Below are positions 1 through 9,397 of a stretch of 64,000 nt of DNA, piece after piece (the stretch's first letter is position 1; every line of letters starts with the position of its first letter). The notes beneath the pieces are model-generated. The model was not told the origin of the DNA, did no database searches, and saw nothing but the letters and a program-made list of their open reading frames with translations. The stretch is taken from contig NZ_WCHR01000016.1 of the NCBI RefSeq assembly GCF_008973825.1, forward strand, positions 341,946 to 405,945, given 5' to 3'. The translations under genes and the position numbers were made by a program. Source of the stretch: Gemmobacter serpentinus (GTDB taxonomy: Bacteria; Pseudomonadota; Alphaproteobacteria; Rhodobacterales; Rhodobacteraceae).

Positions 1-630
1 CTGATCGCCGCCGATCACCAGATCATCGTCCTCGCTCCAGAAGGTCGCATGTTCGGGGGCATGGCCATCGCCCATGCGGATGGTCCAGCGCCGCCCGCCC
101 ATGGTGATCGTGCCGCCCTCGATGAGCCGGGTGAAGCCCGGCGGCAGCGGGTGGACCATATCGGAAAAGTTGAAGGGGCGTTCGCCCGCGCGTTTGGACA
201 GCAACGCGGGATCCATCCCTGCGCCGCGCCAGAAAGCCAGTTGTTCCGGCCCCGGCAGCGGCTGATTGTCCAGAACCAGCATCCGCGCGTAAAGCCAGCC
301 GGTGCGCGGCATGGCAAGCTCGGCCCCCTGCGCCTGAAACCAGCCAGCCAACCCGACATGATCGGGGTGGTGATGGGTGACCACCACGCGCCGCACCGGT
401 CGCCCGGTCAGCGGGCCAGCCAGCAGCGCCTGCCATTCGGCGCGGGAGCGGCGGCTGTCAAAGCCGGTATCGATGATGGTCCATCCATCACCATCATCCA
501 GCGCATAGGTATTCACATGATCCAGCGCCATCGGCAGCGGCAAGCGCATCCACAACACGCCGGGCGCGACCTCGATGGCCGCGCCGGGTTCGGGCGGGGT
601 GGCATGGGGGGTGCGGATCGCGGCGGTCAC
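1..630 (-). CDS. MBL-fold metallo-hydrolase (C-terminus cut by window edge)
   Basis: The minus strand reads an open frame of 210 residues that runs off the left edge. It shows the metallo-beta-lactamase zinc motif HHHPDH at residues 86-91, further metal-ligand candidates in GDGHAPEH (188-194) and a GGDQ at the visible end. The start is GTG at 630, which overlaps the TGA of the upstream acyl-CoA dehydrogenase, so the two genes are probably translationally coupled. This is the glyoxalase II/LACTB2-like branch; the substrate cannot be told. The operon partner suggests hydrolysis of an acyl or thioester compound, which is inference only. Confidence 0.88.
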   Translation of the reverse strand, partial: MTAAIRTPHATPPEPGAAIEVAPGVLWMRLPLPMALDHVNTYALDDGDGWTIIDTGFDSRRSRAEWQALLAGPLTGRPVRRVVVTHHHPDHVGLAGWFQAQGAELAMPRTGWLYARMLVLDNQPLPGPEQLAFWRGAGMDPALLSKRAGERPFNFSDMVHPLPPGFTRLIEGGTITMGGRRWTIRMGDGHAPEHATFWSEDDDLVIGGDQ

Positions 631-2327
631 GAGGCGAGGCGCTCCGGCGTCAGGGCGTAGATCCCGGCGGCACCTTCGCGCATCTGTGCGATCAGCGCCA
701 GATGCTCGGGCAGCAGGCGCTTGATCGCGACAGCCGCCAGCGGCAGGCGGGTCAGGTCAGCCAGCGCCGCCTTAAGATGGTAATGTCCGCCCAGGACCCG
801 GGCAAAAGCGCGCAGATAGGCGGTGGCACCCGCATTGCGGTCATCCGCCTCTTGTCCGACCAGCCAGTCGGTCGCATCACGCAACGCCTCGGCTGCATTC
901 CAGACCGCACTTGCCAGGTCGGGCTGGGCTGCGCGCGCCTCGCCGGCGTGATCCTCGATCTCTTGCAGCAGGCGCTGGGCGGCGGCCCCGCCATCCATCA
1001 TCTTGCGCCCGACCAGATCCATCGCCTGAATGCCGTTGGTGCCCTCATAGATCGACGTCACCCGCACATCGCGGGCGAATTGCGCGGCCCCGGTTTCCTC
1101 GATGAAGCCCATGCCGCCATGGACCTGAAGGCCAAGCTGCGCCACCTCATTGCCGATATCGGTGCCGAAGGCCTTGGCGATGGGTGTCAGAAGCGCCGCC
1201 CGCGCCGCCCAATCCGCCGACCCTGTGGCGCGCGCCATATCCAGCGCCACAGCGCAGGCAAGACCAATGGCGCGGGCGCTGAAGGTCTCGGTCTTCATCA
1301 CCGCCAACATCCGGCGCACATCGGCATGGTCGATGATCGCGCCCGCCCCGAGCGGCGTCTTGCCCTGCTTGCGTTCCTGCGCATAGTCCAGCGCCTTTTG
1401 AAAGGCGGCCTCGGCCACTGCCACGCCCTGCATCCCGACCCCAAGGCGGGCATTGTTCATCATGGTGAACATCGCAGCCATGCCCTTGTGTTCCTCGCCG
1501 ATCAGCCAGCCGGTGGCACCCGCATAATCCATCAGCGCCGTGGGTGAGCCATGCAGGCCCAGTTTATGTTCCAGACTGACCACGCCCAGACTATTGCGCG
1601 GTCCCGGATTTCCCGCCGCGTCAGGGATGAATTTCGGCACCATGAACAGGCTGATGCCGCGGGTGCCCGGCGCACCATCGGGCAGGCGGGCCAGCACCAG
1701 ATGGCAGATATTCTGCGCGAAATCGTTATCGCCCCAGGTGATGAAGATCTTTTGGCCGGTGATGGCATAGGTGCCGTCGCCGTTGCGCTCGGCCCGGGTG
1801 CGCAGCGCCCCCACATCGGACCCTGCGCCGCTTTCCGTCAGGTTCATGGTGCCGCACCATTCGCCCGAGATCAGCTTGGGGATATAGAGCGCCTTGATCG
1901 CATCGCTGGCGTGATGCTCCAGCGCCTCGATCTGGCCTTGGGTCATCAGGGGGTTCAGTTGCAGCGCCAGACAGGCCGACCCGACCATCTCATTGACCGC
2001 TGTCGCGATGGAGAAGGGCAGACCCATGCCGCCATGTTCGGGATCCGCCGCCATGCCGATCCAGCCACCCGTCGCGATCGCGCGAAAGCCATCGGCGAAA
2101 CCGGGCGAGGTGCGCACCACGCCATTTTCCAGCCGTGCCGGATGCAGATCGCCATTGCGGTTCAGGGGCGCGAGAATATCCGTGCACATCTTGCCCGCCT
2201 CGGACAGAATCGCCTCCACCGTCTCGCCGGTGGCCTCGGCGAACAGTTCGGTCGCGGCGACCTGGTCCAGCCCGACCACATGGTCAAAGGTGAAAAGATA
2301 TTCGGATACGGGCGCGCGATAGGGCAT
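627..2327 (-). CDS. acyl-CoA dehydrogenase, DmdC-like long form
   Basis: A 566-residue FAD-dependent acyl-CoA dehydrogenase. It has the extra N-terminal segment (about 1-75) and the long C-terminal domain typical of the DmdC/AcdB branch, not the 380-residue short-chain enzymes. The flavin and substrate motif MNLTESGAGSD lies at 161-171, QVHGGMGFIEE at 401-411, and YEGTNGIQ at 427-434 holds the expected catalytic glutamate. The start at 2327 is preceded by AAGGAG. It is first in a two-gene operon with the metallo-hydrolase. Relatives oxidise medium or long acyl-CoAs or methylmercaptopropionyl-CoA; the sequence does not decide between these. Confidence 0.93.
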   Translation of the reverse strand: MPYRAPVSEYLFTFDHVVGLDQVAATELFAEATGETVEAILSEAGKMCTDILAPLNRNGDLHPARLENGVVRTSPGFADGFRAIATGGWIGMAADPEHGGMGLPFSIATAVNEMVGSACLALQLNPLMTQGQIEALEHHASDAIKALYIPKLISGEWCGTMNLTESGAGSDVGALRTRAERNGDGTYAITGQKIFITWGDNDFAQNICHLVLARLPDGAPGTRGISLFMVPKFIPDAAGNPGPRNSLGVVSLEHKLGLHGSPTALMDYAGATGWLIGEEHKGMAAMFTMMNNARLGVGMQGVAVAEAAFQKALDYAQERKQGKTPLGAGAIIDHADVRRMLAVMKTETFSARAIGLACAVALDMARATGSADWAARAALLTPIAKAFGTDIGNEVAQLGLQVHGGMGFIEETGAAQFARDVRVTSIYEGTNGIQAMDLVGRKMMDGGAAAQRLLQEIEDHAGEARAAQPDLASAVWNAAEALRDATDWLVGQEADDRNAGATAYLRAFARVLGGHYHLKAALADLTRLPLAAVAIKRLLPEHLALIAQMREGAAGIYALTPERLAS

Positions 2328-2440
2328 CTGGTCTCCTTGCCGCGCTTGGCATCCGGGCCGCGCGGGTCTATCTGGGGCACATCTTTGGCCCTGAGACTAA
2401 CGCAAGGTCAAACGGCCTCAACCTCAACGCTGCGTCACAG

Positions 2441-3391
2441 ATGACAGAAACCCGCATCCTTGCGCCCGATCCTGCGGGCATCATTGAGGCCGCAGCGATC
2501 CTGAACGCGGGCGGTCTGGTCGCCATGCCGACGGAGACGGTCTATGGCCTGGCGGCAAATGCGGGCGATGACCAGGCCGTGGCCGGGATCTATGCCGCAA
2601 AGAACCGCCCCGCCTTCAACCCGTTGATCGTGCATCTGCCGGATCTGGCGGCGGTGGAACGCTACGCGGTGCTGACACCTGCGGCGCAGACTTTGGCTGC
2701 AAGATTCTGGCCCGGTCCGCTGACCATGGTTTTGCCGCTGCGCGCGGGGGCCCGGCTGTCGCCGCTGGTGACGGCGGGGCTTTCGACCGTGGCCATCCGG
2801 CTGCCCGCGCATCCGCTGGCGCAGGCCCTGCTGCGGGAATGCGGGCTGCCGCTGGCGGCACCTTCGGCCAATCCTTCCGGCCGGGTTTCAGCCACGCGGC
2901 CCGACCATGTGCTGGCCGGGCTTGCGGGGCGGATCGACGCGGTTCTGGATGGCGGTGCCTGCACGGTGGGGGTGGAAAGCACCATCATCGCAATGGATGG
3001 CGCAGCCGCGCTGCTGCGCCCCGGCGGCGTGCCGGTGGAGGATATCGAGGCGGCGTTGGGTCAGCCGCTGCTTTTGCCCGGTGATCCCGCCACGCCGAAA
3101 GCGCCGGGGCAATTGGCCTCGCATTACGCGCCAGAGGCCGGGGTCCGGCTGAATGCAACCGAGGCACGGCCGGGCGAGGTTCTGGTGGGCTTTGGCGCGG
3201 TGAAGGGGCAGCTTGCACTGTCAGAAACCGGCGATTTGCTGGAGGCTGCGTCGCGGCTGTTTCATGTGCTGCGCGAAGCGGACGCATTGGCGGGACCGGG
3301 CGGGGCGATTGCCTTTGCGCCCGTGCCCGAGCAGGGCCTTGGCCGTGCCATCAATGACCGGCTGCGCCGTGCGGCTGCGCCCCGGCCCTGA
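2441..3391 (+). CDS. sua5: L-threonylcarbamoyladenylate synthase, Sua5 type
   Basis: A 316-residue protein making threonylcarbamoyl-AMP from threonine, bicarbonate and ATP for the t6A37 modification of ANN-decoding tRNAs. The YrdC-like domain covers about residues 10-200: TETVYGLAANA near 30, KNRPAFNPLIVH near 51-62, and LAAPSANPSGRVS in the middle. After it comes the smaller Sua5 domain that distinguishes Sua5 from the short TsaC form. It is divergent from the acyl-CoA dehydrogenase with about 110 bases between the starts, and convergent with yidD across a perfect hairpin. Housekeeping gene. Confidence 0.95.
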   Translation: MTETRILAPDPAGIIEAAAILNAGGLVAMPTETVYGLAANAGDDQAVAGIYAAKNRPAFNPLIVHLPDLAAVERYAVLTPAAQTLAARFWPGPLTMVLPLRAGARLSPLVTAGLSTVAIRLPAHPLAQALLRECGLPLAAPSANPSGRVSATRPDHVLAGLAGRIDAVLDGGACTVGVESTIIAMDGAAALLRPGGVPVEDIEAALGQPLLLPGDPATPKAPGQLASHYAPEAGVRLNATEARPGEVLVGFGAVKGQLALSETGDLLEAASRLFHVLREADALAGPGGAIAFAPVPEQGLGRAINDRLRRAAAPRP

Positions 3392-3398
3392 GGCGCTG

Positions 3399-3419
3399 CG
3401 ATTTTTCGACGAAAAATCG
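3399..3419. terminator. perfect palindromic hairpin between sua5 and yidD
   Basis: A 10-bp perfect inverted repeat (CGATTTTTCG, one central base, then its complement) begins 8 bases past the sua5 stop. A/T runs within both arms allow a U-rich 3' end in either direction, so it can end transcription from both convergent genes. The region to 3444 holds nothing else. Confidence 0.6.
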
Positions 3420-3444
3420 TGACCGTTCCGATCAGATTTCGGGA

Positions 3445-3696
3445 TCAGGTTTTGCCCGCGTCATGCGCGGGGTCAGCCCCCGGCACCGGATCATAGCCAT
3501 GCCCGCCCCATGGATGGCAGCGGCACAGGCGATGCGCGGTCAGATAGCCGCCCTTCAGCCCGCCATGGCGTTGCAGCGCCTCCAGTGCAAAGGCGGAACA
3601 GGTCGGCTGAAAGCGGCAGCCATGCCCGACCCAGGGGCTGAGCACCAGCCGGTAGGCCCGCACCGGCAGCGCGATCAGATGCGCAAGCGGGGTCAT
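3445..3696 (-). CDS. yidD: membrane protein insertion efficiency factor YidD
   Basis: An 83-residue protein with the YidD signature: an amphipathic N-terminus with [20 protein letters not shown], then the cysteines in [16 protein letters not shown]. YidD is a small peripheral inner-membrane protein that assists YidC-dependent insertion. In many bacteria it lies in rpmH-rnpA-yidD-yidC; here it sits alone between sua5 and aroC, so it is detached from that cluster. The start ATG (3694-3696) overlaps the stop of a 21-codon reading frame just upstream, which I do not call as a gene. Confidence 0.93.
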   Translation of the reverse strand: MTPLAHLIALPVRAYRLVLSPWVGHGCRFQPTCSAFALEALQRHGGLKGGYLTAHRLCRCHPWGGHGYDPVPGADPAHDAGKT

Positions 3697-3873
3697 GCGG
3701 CGTGCCGCCCCGATCCGGTGCTGTGCAGGCTGATCGTCATGTGATGGCGCAATTCCATGACGCCCATTCTGCCGCAGGATGGGCCAAAGCGCCAGAGAGG
3801 GTGCCTGCCGCTTCGGGGTTTCGCGCGGCTTGTCTTTCGCCTAAAAGCGGGGCGCGATCATCGGGAGGCGACC

Positions 3874-4974
3874 ATGAGCTTCAACACCTTCGGCCATCTG
3901 TTCCGCGTCACCACCTGGGGCGAGAGCCATGGGCCGGCGCTTGGGGCCACGGTGGATGGGTGCCCGCCGGGGGTGGAGATCGCGGCTGAGGCGTTGCAGC
4001 ACTGGCTGGACAAGCGCAAGCCGGGGCAGAACAAGTTCACCACCCAGCGGCAAGAGCCGGACGCGGTGAAGATCCTGTCGGGCACCTTTGATGGCCGCTC
4101 TACCGGGACGCCGATCCAGTTGATGATCGAAAACACCGACCAGCGGTCGAAAGATTATGGCGAGATCGCCAAATCCTTCCGCCCCGGTCATGCCGATATC
4201 ACCTATCACCAGAAATACGGCTTGCGCGATTATCGCGGCGGTGGCCGGTCCTCGGCGCGGGAAACGGCGGCGCGGGTTGCAGCCGGTGGTGTTGCCCGTG
4301 CGGCGCTGGCGCAGCTGGTGCCGGGGCTGAAGATCACCGGCTATATGGTGCAGATCGGCCCGCACAAGATTGACCGGGCGCGCTTTGACGCGGCCCAGAT
4401 CGAGCAGAACCCGTTCTGGTGCCCCGATGCGGTGGCCGCAGCTGATTGGGCGGATTATCTGGACGGTCTGCGCAAAAGCCACAACTCCGTCGGCGCGGTG
4501 ATCGAGGTCGTGGCCTCGGGCGTGCCCGCAGGTCTTGGTGCGCCGCTTTATGCCAAACTCGACAGCGATCTGGCGGCGGCGATGATGTCGATCAATGCCG
4601 TGAAAGCGGTGGAGATCGGCGATGGCATGGCGGCCGCCGAGCTGACCGGGGTGGAAAACGCCGATGAGATCCGCATGGGCAATGACGGGCCGATGTTCCT
4701 GTCGAACCATGCGGGCGGAATCCTGGGCGGCATTTCCACCGGGCAGGATGTGGTCGTGCGTTTCGCGGTCAAGCCGACCTCGTCGATCCTGACCCCGCGC
4801 CGCACCATCACCGCGACGGGCGACGAGATCGAGCTGATCACCAAGGGCCGCCATGACCCCTGCGTGGGCATCCGCGCCGTGCCGGTGGGCGAGGCGATGA
4901 TGGCCTGTGTCATCCTTGATCATCTGCTGATGGATCGTGGCCAGACGGCGGGCGTTCGGGGCGAAATCGGCTGA
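3874..4974 (+). CDS. aroC: chorismate synthase
   Basis: A 366-residue protein, the usual length. It converts EPSP to chorismate with reduced FMN, the last shared step of aromatic amino-acid synthesis. Family motifs are clear: [18 protein letters not shown] at the N-terminus, [15 protein letters not shown] then [16 protein letters not shown] in the middle, and [13 protein letters not shown] near the end. The frame is open further upstream, but ATG 3874 is chosen because [20 protein letters not shown] is the family N-terminus and GGGAGG lies 5 bases before it. Single gene; divergent from yidD. Confidence 0.97.
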   Translation: MSFNTFGHLFRVTTWGESHGPALGATVDGCPPGVEIAAEALQHWLDKRKPGQNKFTTQRQEPDAVKILSGTFDGRSTGTPIQLMIENTDQRSKDYGEIAKSFRPGHADITYHQKYGLRDYRGGGRSSARETAARVAAGGVARAALAQLVPGLKITGYMVQIGPHKIDRARFDAAQIEQNPFWCPDAVAAADWADYLDGLRKSHNSVGAVIEVVASGVPAGLGAPLYAKLDSDLAAAMMSINAVKAVEIGDGMAAAELTGVENADEIRMGNDGPMFLSNHAGGILGGISTGQDVVVRFAVKPTSSILTPRRTITATGDEIELITKGRHDPCVGIRAVPVGEAMMACVILDHLLMDRGQTAGVRGEIG

Positions 4975-5046
4975 CATATCCTGTCACGGGTGGGGTTGGG
5001 CTGCCCTTCTGTTTGCGCTAGCATCCCGCGCAAAGAGGAGAACCCG

Positions 5047-6093
5047 ATGAGCCCGTTTCCCGAACGCTATCACCCCGCCGAGAACCGTTATGACCGGATG
5101 GTCTATCGCCGTTGCGGCAAGTCCGGCCTCAAACTTCCGGCGGTCAGCCTTGGCCTTTGGCATAATTTCGGCGAGGATACGCCGCATCAGGTGAAACGTG
5201 CGATCTGCCGCACGGCCTTTGATCACGGCATCACCCATTTCGATCTGGCCAATAATTACGGCCCCCCCTATGGCAGCGCCGAAGAGGCATTCGGCCAGAT
5301 CCTGAAACAAGATTTCGGGGCCTATCGTGATGAACTGATCATCAGCTCCAAGGCCGGTTACGATATGTGGCCGGGGCCTTATGGTGACCGGGGCAGCCGC
5401 AAATATCTGATCGCCTCTTGCGATCAAAGCCTTAAGCGGATGGGCCTCGACTATGTCGATATCTTCTATTCGCACCGCTTCGACCCTGAGACCCCGCTGG
5501 AAGAGACGATGGGGGCGCTGGATCATATCGTGCGGTCGGGCCGCGCGCTCTATATCGGGATTTCCAGCTACAATTCCGCCCGCACCCGACAGGCGGTGGA
5601 AATCCTGCGCCAGATGGGCACGCCGCTGCTGATCCATCAGCCCAGCTACAATATGCTGAACCGCTGGGTTGAACGCGATGGACTGAAGGAGACGTTGGCA
5701 GAACTTGGTGTCGGCTCCATCGCCTTCACGCCGCTGGCACAAGGCATCCTGACCCGGAAATATCTGGGCGGCATCCCCGATGGCAGCCGCGCCGCGCAGG
5801 GTAAGAGCCTGAACCCCGCCACCATCACGCCCCGTGCCCTGGAAAGCGTGCGCGCGCTGGATGCGCTGGCGCAATCGCGCGGGCAGACGCTGGCGCAGAT
5901 GGCGATTGCCTGGGTTCTGCGGCATGAGGGCATCACCACGGCGCTGATCGGGGCCTCAAAGCCAGAACAGGTGGTGGATTGCGCCGGTGCCATCGGCAAT
6001 CTGGCCTTCACCGACGATGAGCTGGCCGAGATCGACCGCATCGCCTCGGATGAGGATATCAACCTCTGGGCGCGGTCGTCCGAAAGCAACTGA
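5047..6093 (+). CDS. yghZ: aldo-keto reductase, YghZ (L-glyceraldehyde 3-phosphate reductase) type
   Basis: A 348-residue NADPH-dependent aldo-keto reductase. The N-terminus NRYDRMVYRRCGKSGLKLP followed by SLGLWHNFG is the mark of the YghZ/Kv-beta-like branch. HFDLANNYG holds the catalytic Asp and Tyr; SSKAG and a later HQPSYNML follow the usual fold. Start ATG 5047 has AAAGAGGAG just upstream; the longer frame from 4990 lacks this. Family members reduce L-glyceraldehyde 3-phosphate and methylglyoxal, a detoxifying role. The stop codon lies inside a three-copy 16-bp tandem repeat. Confidence 0.92.
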   Translation: MSPFPERYHPAENRYDRMVYRRCGKSGLKLPAVSLGLWHNFGEDTPHQVKRAICRTAFDHGITHFDLANNYGPPYGSAEEAFGQILKQDFGAYRDELIISSKAGYDMWPGPYGDRGSRKYLIASCDQSLKRMGLDYVDIFYSHRFDPETPLEETMGALDHIVRSGRALYIGISSYNSARTRQAVEILRQMGTPLLIHQPSYNMLNRWVERDGLKETLAELGVGSIAFTPLAQGILTRKYLGGIPDGSRAAQGKSLNPATITPRALESVRALDALAQSRGQTLAQMAIAWVLRHEGITTALIGASKPEQVVDCAGAIGNLAFTDDELAEIDRIASDEDINLWARSSESN

Positions 6094-6128
6094 GGGCGAA
6101 AGCAACTGAGGACGAAAGCAACCGGGCC
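6081..6128. repeat. three tandem copies of a 16-bp unit over a stop codon
   Basis: Units CGAAAGCAACTGAGGG, CGAAAGCAACTGAGGA and CGAAAGCAACCGGGCC run head to tail exactly from 6081 to 6128. The first supplies the last codons and TGA of the aldo-keto reductase, the second repeats the TGA out of frame, and the array ends one base before the stop of the convergent DUF4105 gene. Confidence 0.9.
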
Positions 6129-7058
6129 TTACGACCGGATGGCGCGCGAGAAATCCGCGCCTTCCGGCAAGGCCTGGGCCTTCTCGCTGATCCGCGCAGC
6201 CTCGCGCAGATCGGCGAGGCTGCCGGTGCCGTCCAGCACACCCAGCTTGTAAAGCCAGTCGGGCAGCAGGCCGGGCAGCAACACGGCCGGGTGCAGCGGC
6301 AGATCGGGTTTCAGCGCCCGGATAAGATGCCAGACCACGGTGGCGCAATTGGCGGTCAGCGTGTTGTAGAAGGTGGGCACATGCGCCACCCGGTTGCCCA
6401 GATCGACATAGGCCAGAAAGATCGGGCGCAATTGTTCGGGTGTCAGGCGCAGCGGGTAAAGCCGCACGTCTTCATGCCGGTGATTGCTGCGCAGGCGGAT
6501 GATGTCATCTTCGCGCGCGGCGATCAGCGCCAGCTCGAACTGGCGGAAAAAGCCCCCGATGCTGCTGAACTTTTCGTCCCGCTCGCGCCGGATCTCGACC
6601 GAGAACACCACGCGCTGGTCGGTTGCGAAATGAAAGCTGACCAGAAGATGCGCGATCTTCGGATTGCCCCAGACCGAGGTGACCATATCGGCGCCGGTCA
6701 ATTGGTCCAGGTCGAATGTCTCGGATGTCCAGTGTTCTTGCGCATGGTCGCGGTCCTGCCAGTGGAAGGCGCGGATATTGTGCAGCCTGACAAGGCTGCC
6801 CGCGACATCGCCGGTCACGATATGGGCGACATCTGGGGCCCAGGCTCGATCCAGCCGGGGGCGCAGGCGCAGATACCAGATCAGGATGGTCGCGATCAGC
6901 AGGGCAAGTGCTGCCCAGCCCCATTCGGTTGTCAGGTGCAACGCGATACTGGCCAGCAGACCAAGGCCAAAGGCCGCAAGCCCTGCCCGCTGCCGCTGCA
7001 CCCGCAAGGCGGTGACCGCCCAAAGGCCAAAGATCAGGCAGACCGCCGCAAAGATCAT
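6129..7058 (-). CDS. DUF4105 (Lnb-type periplasmic domain) membrane protein
   Basis: A 309-residue protein. Three hydrophobic segments occupy about residues 1-65 ([15 protein letters not shown], then [15 protein letters not shown], then [14 protein letters not shown]). The rest is a DUF4105 domain, with a central block from [15 protein letters not shown] to [16 protein letters not shown] and a later [17 protein letters not shown] that contains the conserved NC pair. The domain is thiol-protease-like in fold and of unknown substrate. ATG 7058 overlaps the ubiG stop by four bases; the upstream open frame is only ubiG sequence in another phase. Confidence 0.88.
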   Translation of the reverse strand: MIFAAVCLIFGLWAVTALRVQRQRAGLAAFGLGLLASIALHLTTEWGWAALALLIATILIWYLRLRPRLDRAWAPDVAHIVTGDVAGSLVRLHNIRAFHWQDRDHAQEHWTSETFDLDQLTGADMVTSVWGNPKIAHLLVSFHFATDQRVVFSVEIRRERDEKFSSIGGFFRQFELALIAAREDDIIRLRSNHRHEDVRLYPLRLTPEQLRPIFLAYVDLGNRVAHVPTFYNTLTANCATVVWHLIRALKPDLPLHPAVLLPGLLPDWLYKLGVLDGTGSLADLREAARISEKAQALPEGADFSRAIRS

Positions 7059-7792
7059 GCGCGCTTCACGCTGGCGGTGACATAGTTCACCGACAGATCC
7101 CGATCCGACAGGCTCCACCGCCAGGAGACCGGGTTGAATACCATGCCCTTGCGATCCACCGGGTCCAGCCCCGCGCGGCGGATCAGGTCGACCAGTTCAT
7201 CGGGGGTGATGAACTTGCGCCAGTCATGCGTGCCCTTGGGCAGCCAGCGCATCACCCATTCGGCGCCGACAATCGCCATGGCAAAACTCTTGGCATTGCG
7301 GTTGAGGGTGGAACAGATCATCAGCCCGCCCGGCTTCAACAGGCGCTGGCAGGCGGTCAGATAGGCCAGCGGATCGGCCACATGTTCGACGACCTCCATA
7401 TTCAGCACAACATCGAACACCTCGCCCGCATCGGCCAGGGCCTCGGCCGTGGTGTTGCGATAGTCGATGGTCAGGCCGGATTGTTCGGCATGGACCTGCG
7501 CCACGGGGATATTGCGCGGGGCGGCATCGGCCCCGACCACCGTGGCCCCCAGCCGCGCCATCGGTTCCGACAGCAAGCCCCCACCGCAGCCGATATCGAG
7601 CAGACGCAACCCGGCAAAGGGCTGCGGCCCGGTCAGGTCGCGGTCAAATTCGGCGGCGATCTGGCGGGTGATATAGTCCAGCCGGCACGGGTTCATCTCG
7701 TGCAGCGGCTTGAACTTGCCGGTGGGGTCCCACCATTCTGCCGCCATGGCCTCGAATTTCGCCACTTCATCGGCGTCGATCGTGCTGGTCAT
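7055..7792 (-). CDS. ubiG: ubiquinone biosynthesis O-methyltransferase
   Basis: A 245-residue SAM-dependent methyltransferase performing both O-methylations in ubiquinone synthesis. Motif [10 protein letters not shown] lies at 64-72, followed by [20 protein letters not shown] and [14 protein letters not shown] are motifs of the UbiG group, and [15 protein letters not shown] is the usual C-terminal segment. GGGAG lies before the start at 7792. First gene of a two-gene operon with the DUF4105 protein, and divergent from the proline iminopeptidase about 50 bases away. Confidence 0.96.
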   Translation of the reverse strand: MTSTIDADEVAKFEAMAAEWWDPTGKFKPLHEMNPCRLDYITRQIAAEFDRDLTGPQPFAGLRLLDIGCGGGLLSEPMARLGATVVGADAAPRNIPVAQVHAEQSGLTIDYRNTTAEALADAGEVFDVVLNMEVVEHVADPLAYLTACQRLLKPGGLMICSTLNRNAKSFAMAIVGAEWVMRWLPKGTHDWRKFITPDELVDLIRRAGLDPVDRKGMVFNPVSWRWSLSDRDLSVNYVTASVKRA

Positions 7793-7840
7793 CGTGGTCT
7801 CCCGTGGCAGAATGGTTCCGGGTCGTTATATAGTAGGTCC

Positions 7841-8824
7841 ATGGATCACAGATCAGGCCAAAAGCGCGCAGTCGAGTATCTTTATCCGCCGATCGAACCT
7901 TTCGATCAGCGTCAGATCGATATGGGCGATGGGCATCGCATCTATATGGAGCAATGCGGCCGCCCCGATGGCGTGCCGGTTCTGGTGTTGCATGGCGGGC
8001 CGGGGGGCGGGTGCAGCCCGGCAATGCGGCGCTATTTCGACCCCGAAATTTACCGGGTGGTGCTGTTTGACCAGCGTGGCTGCGGGCGGTCGCGCCCCAC
8101 GGCCTCGGTGCAGGGCAATACGACCTGGGATCTGATCGCCGATATCGAGGTGATCCGCGAGATGCTGGGGATCGAGCGGTTCATCCTGTTCGGAGGCAGC
8201 TGGGGGGCAACGCTGGCCCTGGCCTATGCGATCAGCCATCCCGCAAGGGTGCGCCATCTGGTGCTGCGCGGCGTGTTCCTTGGCACGCAGGCCGAGCTGG
8301 ACTGGTTCTATGGTGGCGGGGCAGGCGCGTTCTTCCCGGAACTTTGGGCGCGGTTTGTCGAGCCGATCCCGCAGTCCGAGCGCGATGATCTGATCGCGGC
8401 CTATCACCGGCGGCTGTTTTCCGGGCATATGCCAGAGGAAATGCGCCATGCCCGTCTGTGGGCGCAGTGGGAAAATGCCCTCGCCTCGGTCTATTCCGAC
8501 GGGGTGATGCATGAAAGCCCGTCGGAATATGCGCGCGCCTTTTCACGGCTGGAGAATCACTATTTCGTCCATGGCTGTTTCTTCGACGGCGATGGCTGGA
8601 TTCTGGCGAACCGTTCCCGGATCGAACATCTGACCGCGACGGTGGTGCAGGGGCGCTATGACATGATCTGTCCGCCAGTCAGCGCCTATCGGCTGGCCGA
8701 GGGCTGGCGCGGATGCGATCTGCGCATGATCGGTCTGGCGGGCCATGCGCTTTCGGAACCGGGCATATCTTCGGCGCTTGTTCAGGTGATGAATGATTTG
8801 CGCGATGAGATGAAGGAGGGCTGA
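7841..8824 (+). CDS. pip: proline iminopeptidase
   Basis: A 327-residue alpha/beta-hydrolase releasing N-terminal proline from peptides. HGGPGGG at 51-57 forms the oxyanion hole, FDQRGCGRSRP follows it, and GGSWG holds nucleophile Ser120; the Asp is expected in GRYDMICPP and the His in LAGHA near the C-terminus. The frame is open far upstream over ubiG, but ATG 7841 (MDHRSGQKRAVEYLYPPIEP) gives the family N-terminus. tspO follows after a single base, so the two are co-transcribed. Confidence 0.94.
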   Translation: MDHRSGQKRAVEYLYPPIEPFDQRQIDMGDGHRIYMEQCGRPDGVPVLVLHGGPGGGCSPAMRRYFDPEIYRVVLFDQRGCGRSRPTASVQGNTTWDLIADIEVIREMLGIERFILFGGSWGATLALAYAISHPARVRHLVLRGVFLGTQAELDWFYGGGAGAFFPELWARFVEPIPQSERDDLIAAYHRRLFSGHMPEEMRHARLWAQWENALASVYSDGVMHESPSEYARAFSRLENHYFVHGCFFDGDGWILANRSRIEHLTATVVQGRYDMICPPVSAYRLAEGWRGCDLRMIGLAGHALSEPGISSALVQVMNDLRDEMKEG

Positions 8825-8825
8825 A

Positions 8826-9314
8826 ATGGACCCGACAATGGCGACTACCGGCTTTGACTGGCCGCTTTTCGGGCTGTTTCTGGGCGCAAGCCTAGCGGCG
8901 GGGCTGACCGGATGGCTGTTCAAGCCCGGCGAATGGTATGAGGCGCTGGTGAAGCCCGACTGGCGCCCGAAGAACTGGATGTTCCCGGTCGCCTGGACCT
9001 TGATCTATATCCTGTCGAGCTTTGCTGCCACCCGCGTGGCCCCGCTTGGCGGCAACGCCTTTGCGATGGGCTTCTGGGCCTTGCAGATCGCGCTCAATAC
9101 GCTGTGGACACCTGTGTTTTTCGGGGCGCGGCGCATGGGGATGTCGGTCGCGGTCATGGCCGCGCTGTGTTTTGCGGTGCTGGGAATGTTCTGGACATTC
9201 TGGTCGCTGGATGGCTGGGCCGCGATCCTGATCCTGCCCTATATCCTTTGGCTGGCTTTGGCCGCGCCGCTGAACTGGCGGGTCTGGCGCGACAATCCCG
9301 GCGCGGGCAGCTGA
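8826..9314 (+). CDS. tspO: TspO/MBR-family tryptophan-rich sensory protein
   Basis: A 162-residue, five-helix membrane protein rich in tryptophan (WYEALVKPDWRPKNWMFPVAWTLIY, then ALNTLWTPVFFG and LNWRVW). TspO proteins bind porphyrins and related ligands in the outer or inner membrane; in Rhodobacter TspO negatively affects photosynthesis gene expression in response to oxygen. The gene starts one base after the pip stop. No photosynthesis genes are visible in this window, so its role here is open. Confidence 0.93.
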   Translation: MDPTMATTGFDWPLFGLFLGASLAAGLTGWLFKPGEWYEALVKPDWRPKNWMFPVAWTLIYILSSFAATRVAPLGGNAFAMGFWALQIALNTLWTPVFFGARRMGMSVAVMAALCFAVLGMFWTFWSLDGWAAILILPYILWLALAAPLNWRVWRDNPGAGS

Positions 9315-9359
9315 AGGCGCTTTCGGCAAAAGAATCTCAAGAAATTTCGGTCGGGGGGC

Positions 9360-9388
9360 TTGAACACCGCTTTCGCGTTCACATTTAG
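9360..9388 (+). promoter_or_regulatory. candidate sigma70-type promoter of the first TerC gene
   Basis: TTGAAC at 9360-9365 and ATTTAG at 9383-9388 with a 17-base spacer. This would start RNA at about 9395, just before the conserved leader block at 9398. Assigned by eye only. Confidence 0.4.
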
Positions 9389-9397
9389 GCGAGGCGG

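Noticed and set aside
49..660. A long plus-strand frame of 203 codons across the left edge.
   Set aside because: It is antisense to the metallo-hydrolase, whose zinc motifs are plain; GC-rich DNA readily gives such mirror frames.
3693..3758. 21-codon minus-strand frame overlapping the yidD start by ATGA ([21 protein letters not shown]).
   Set aside because: Too short, no family resemblance, and no Shine-Dalgarno I can see; the overlap alone could be chance.
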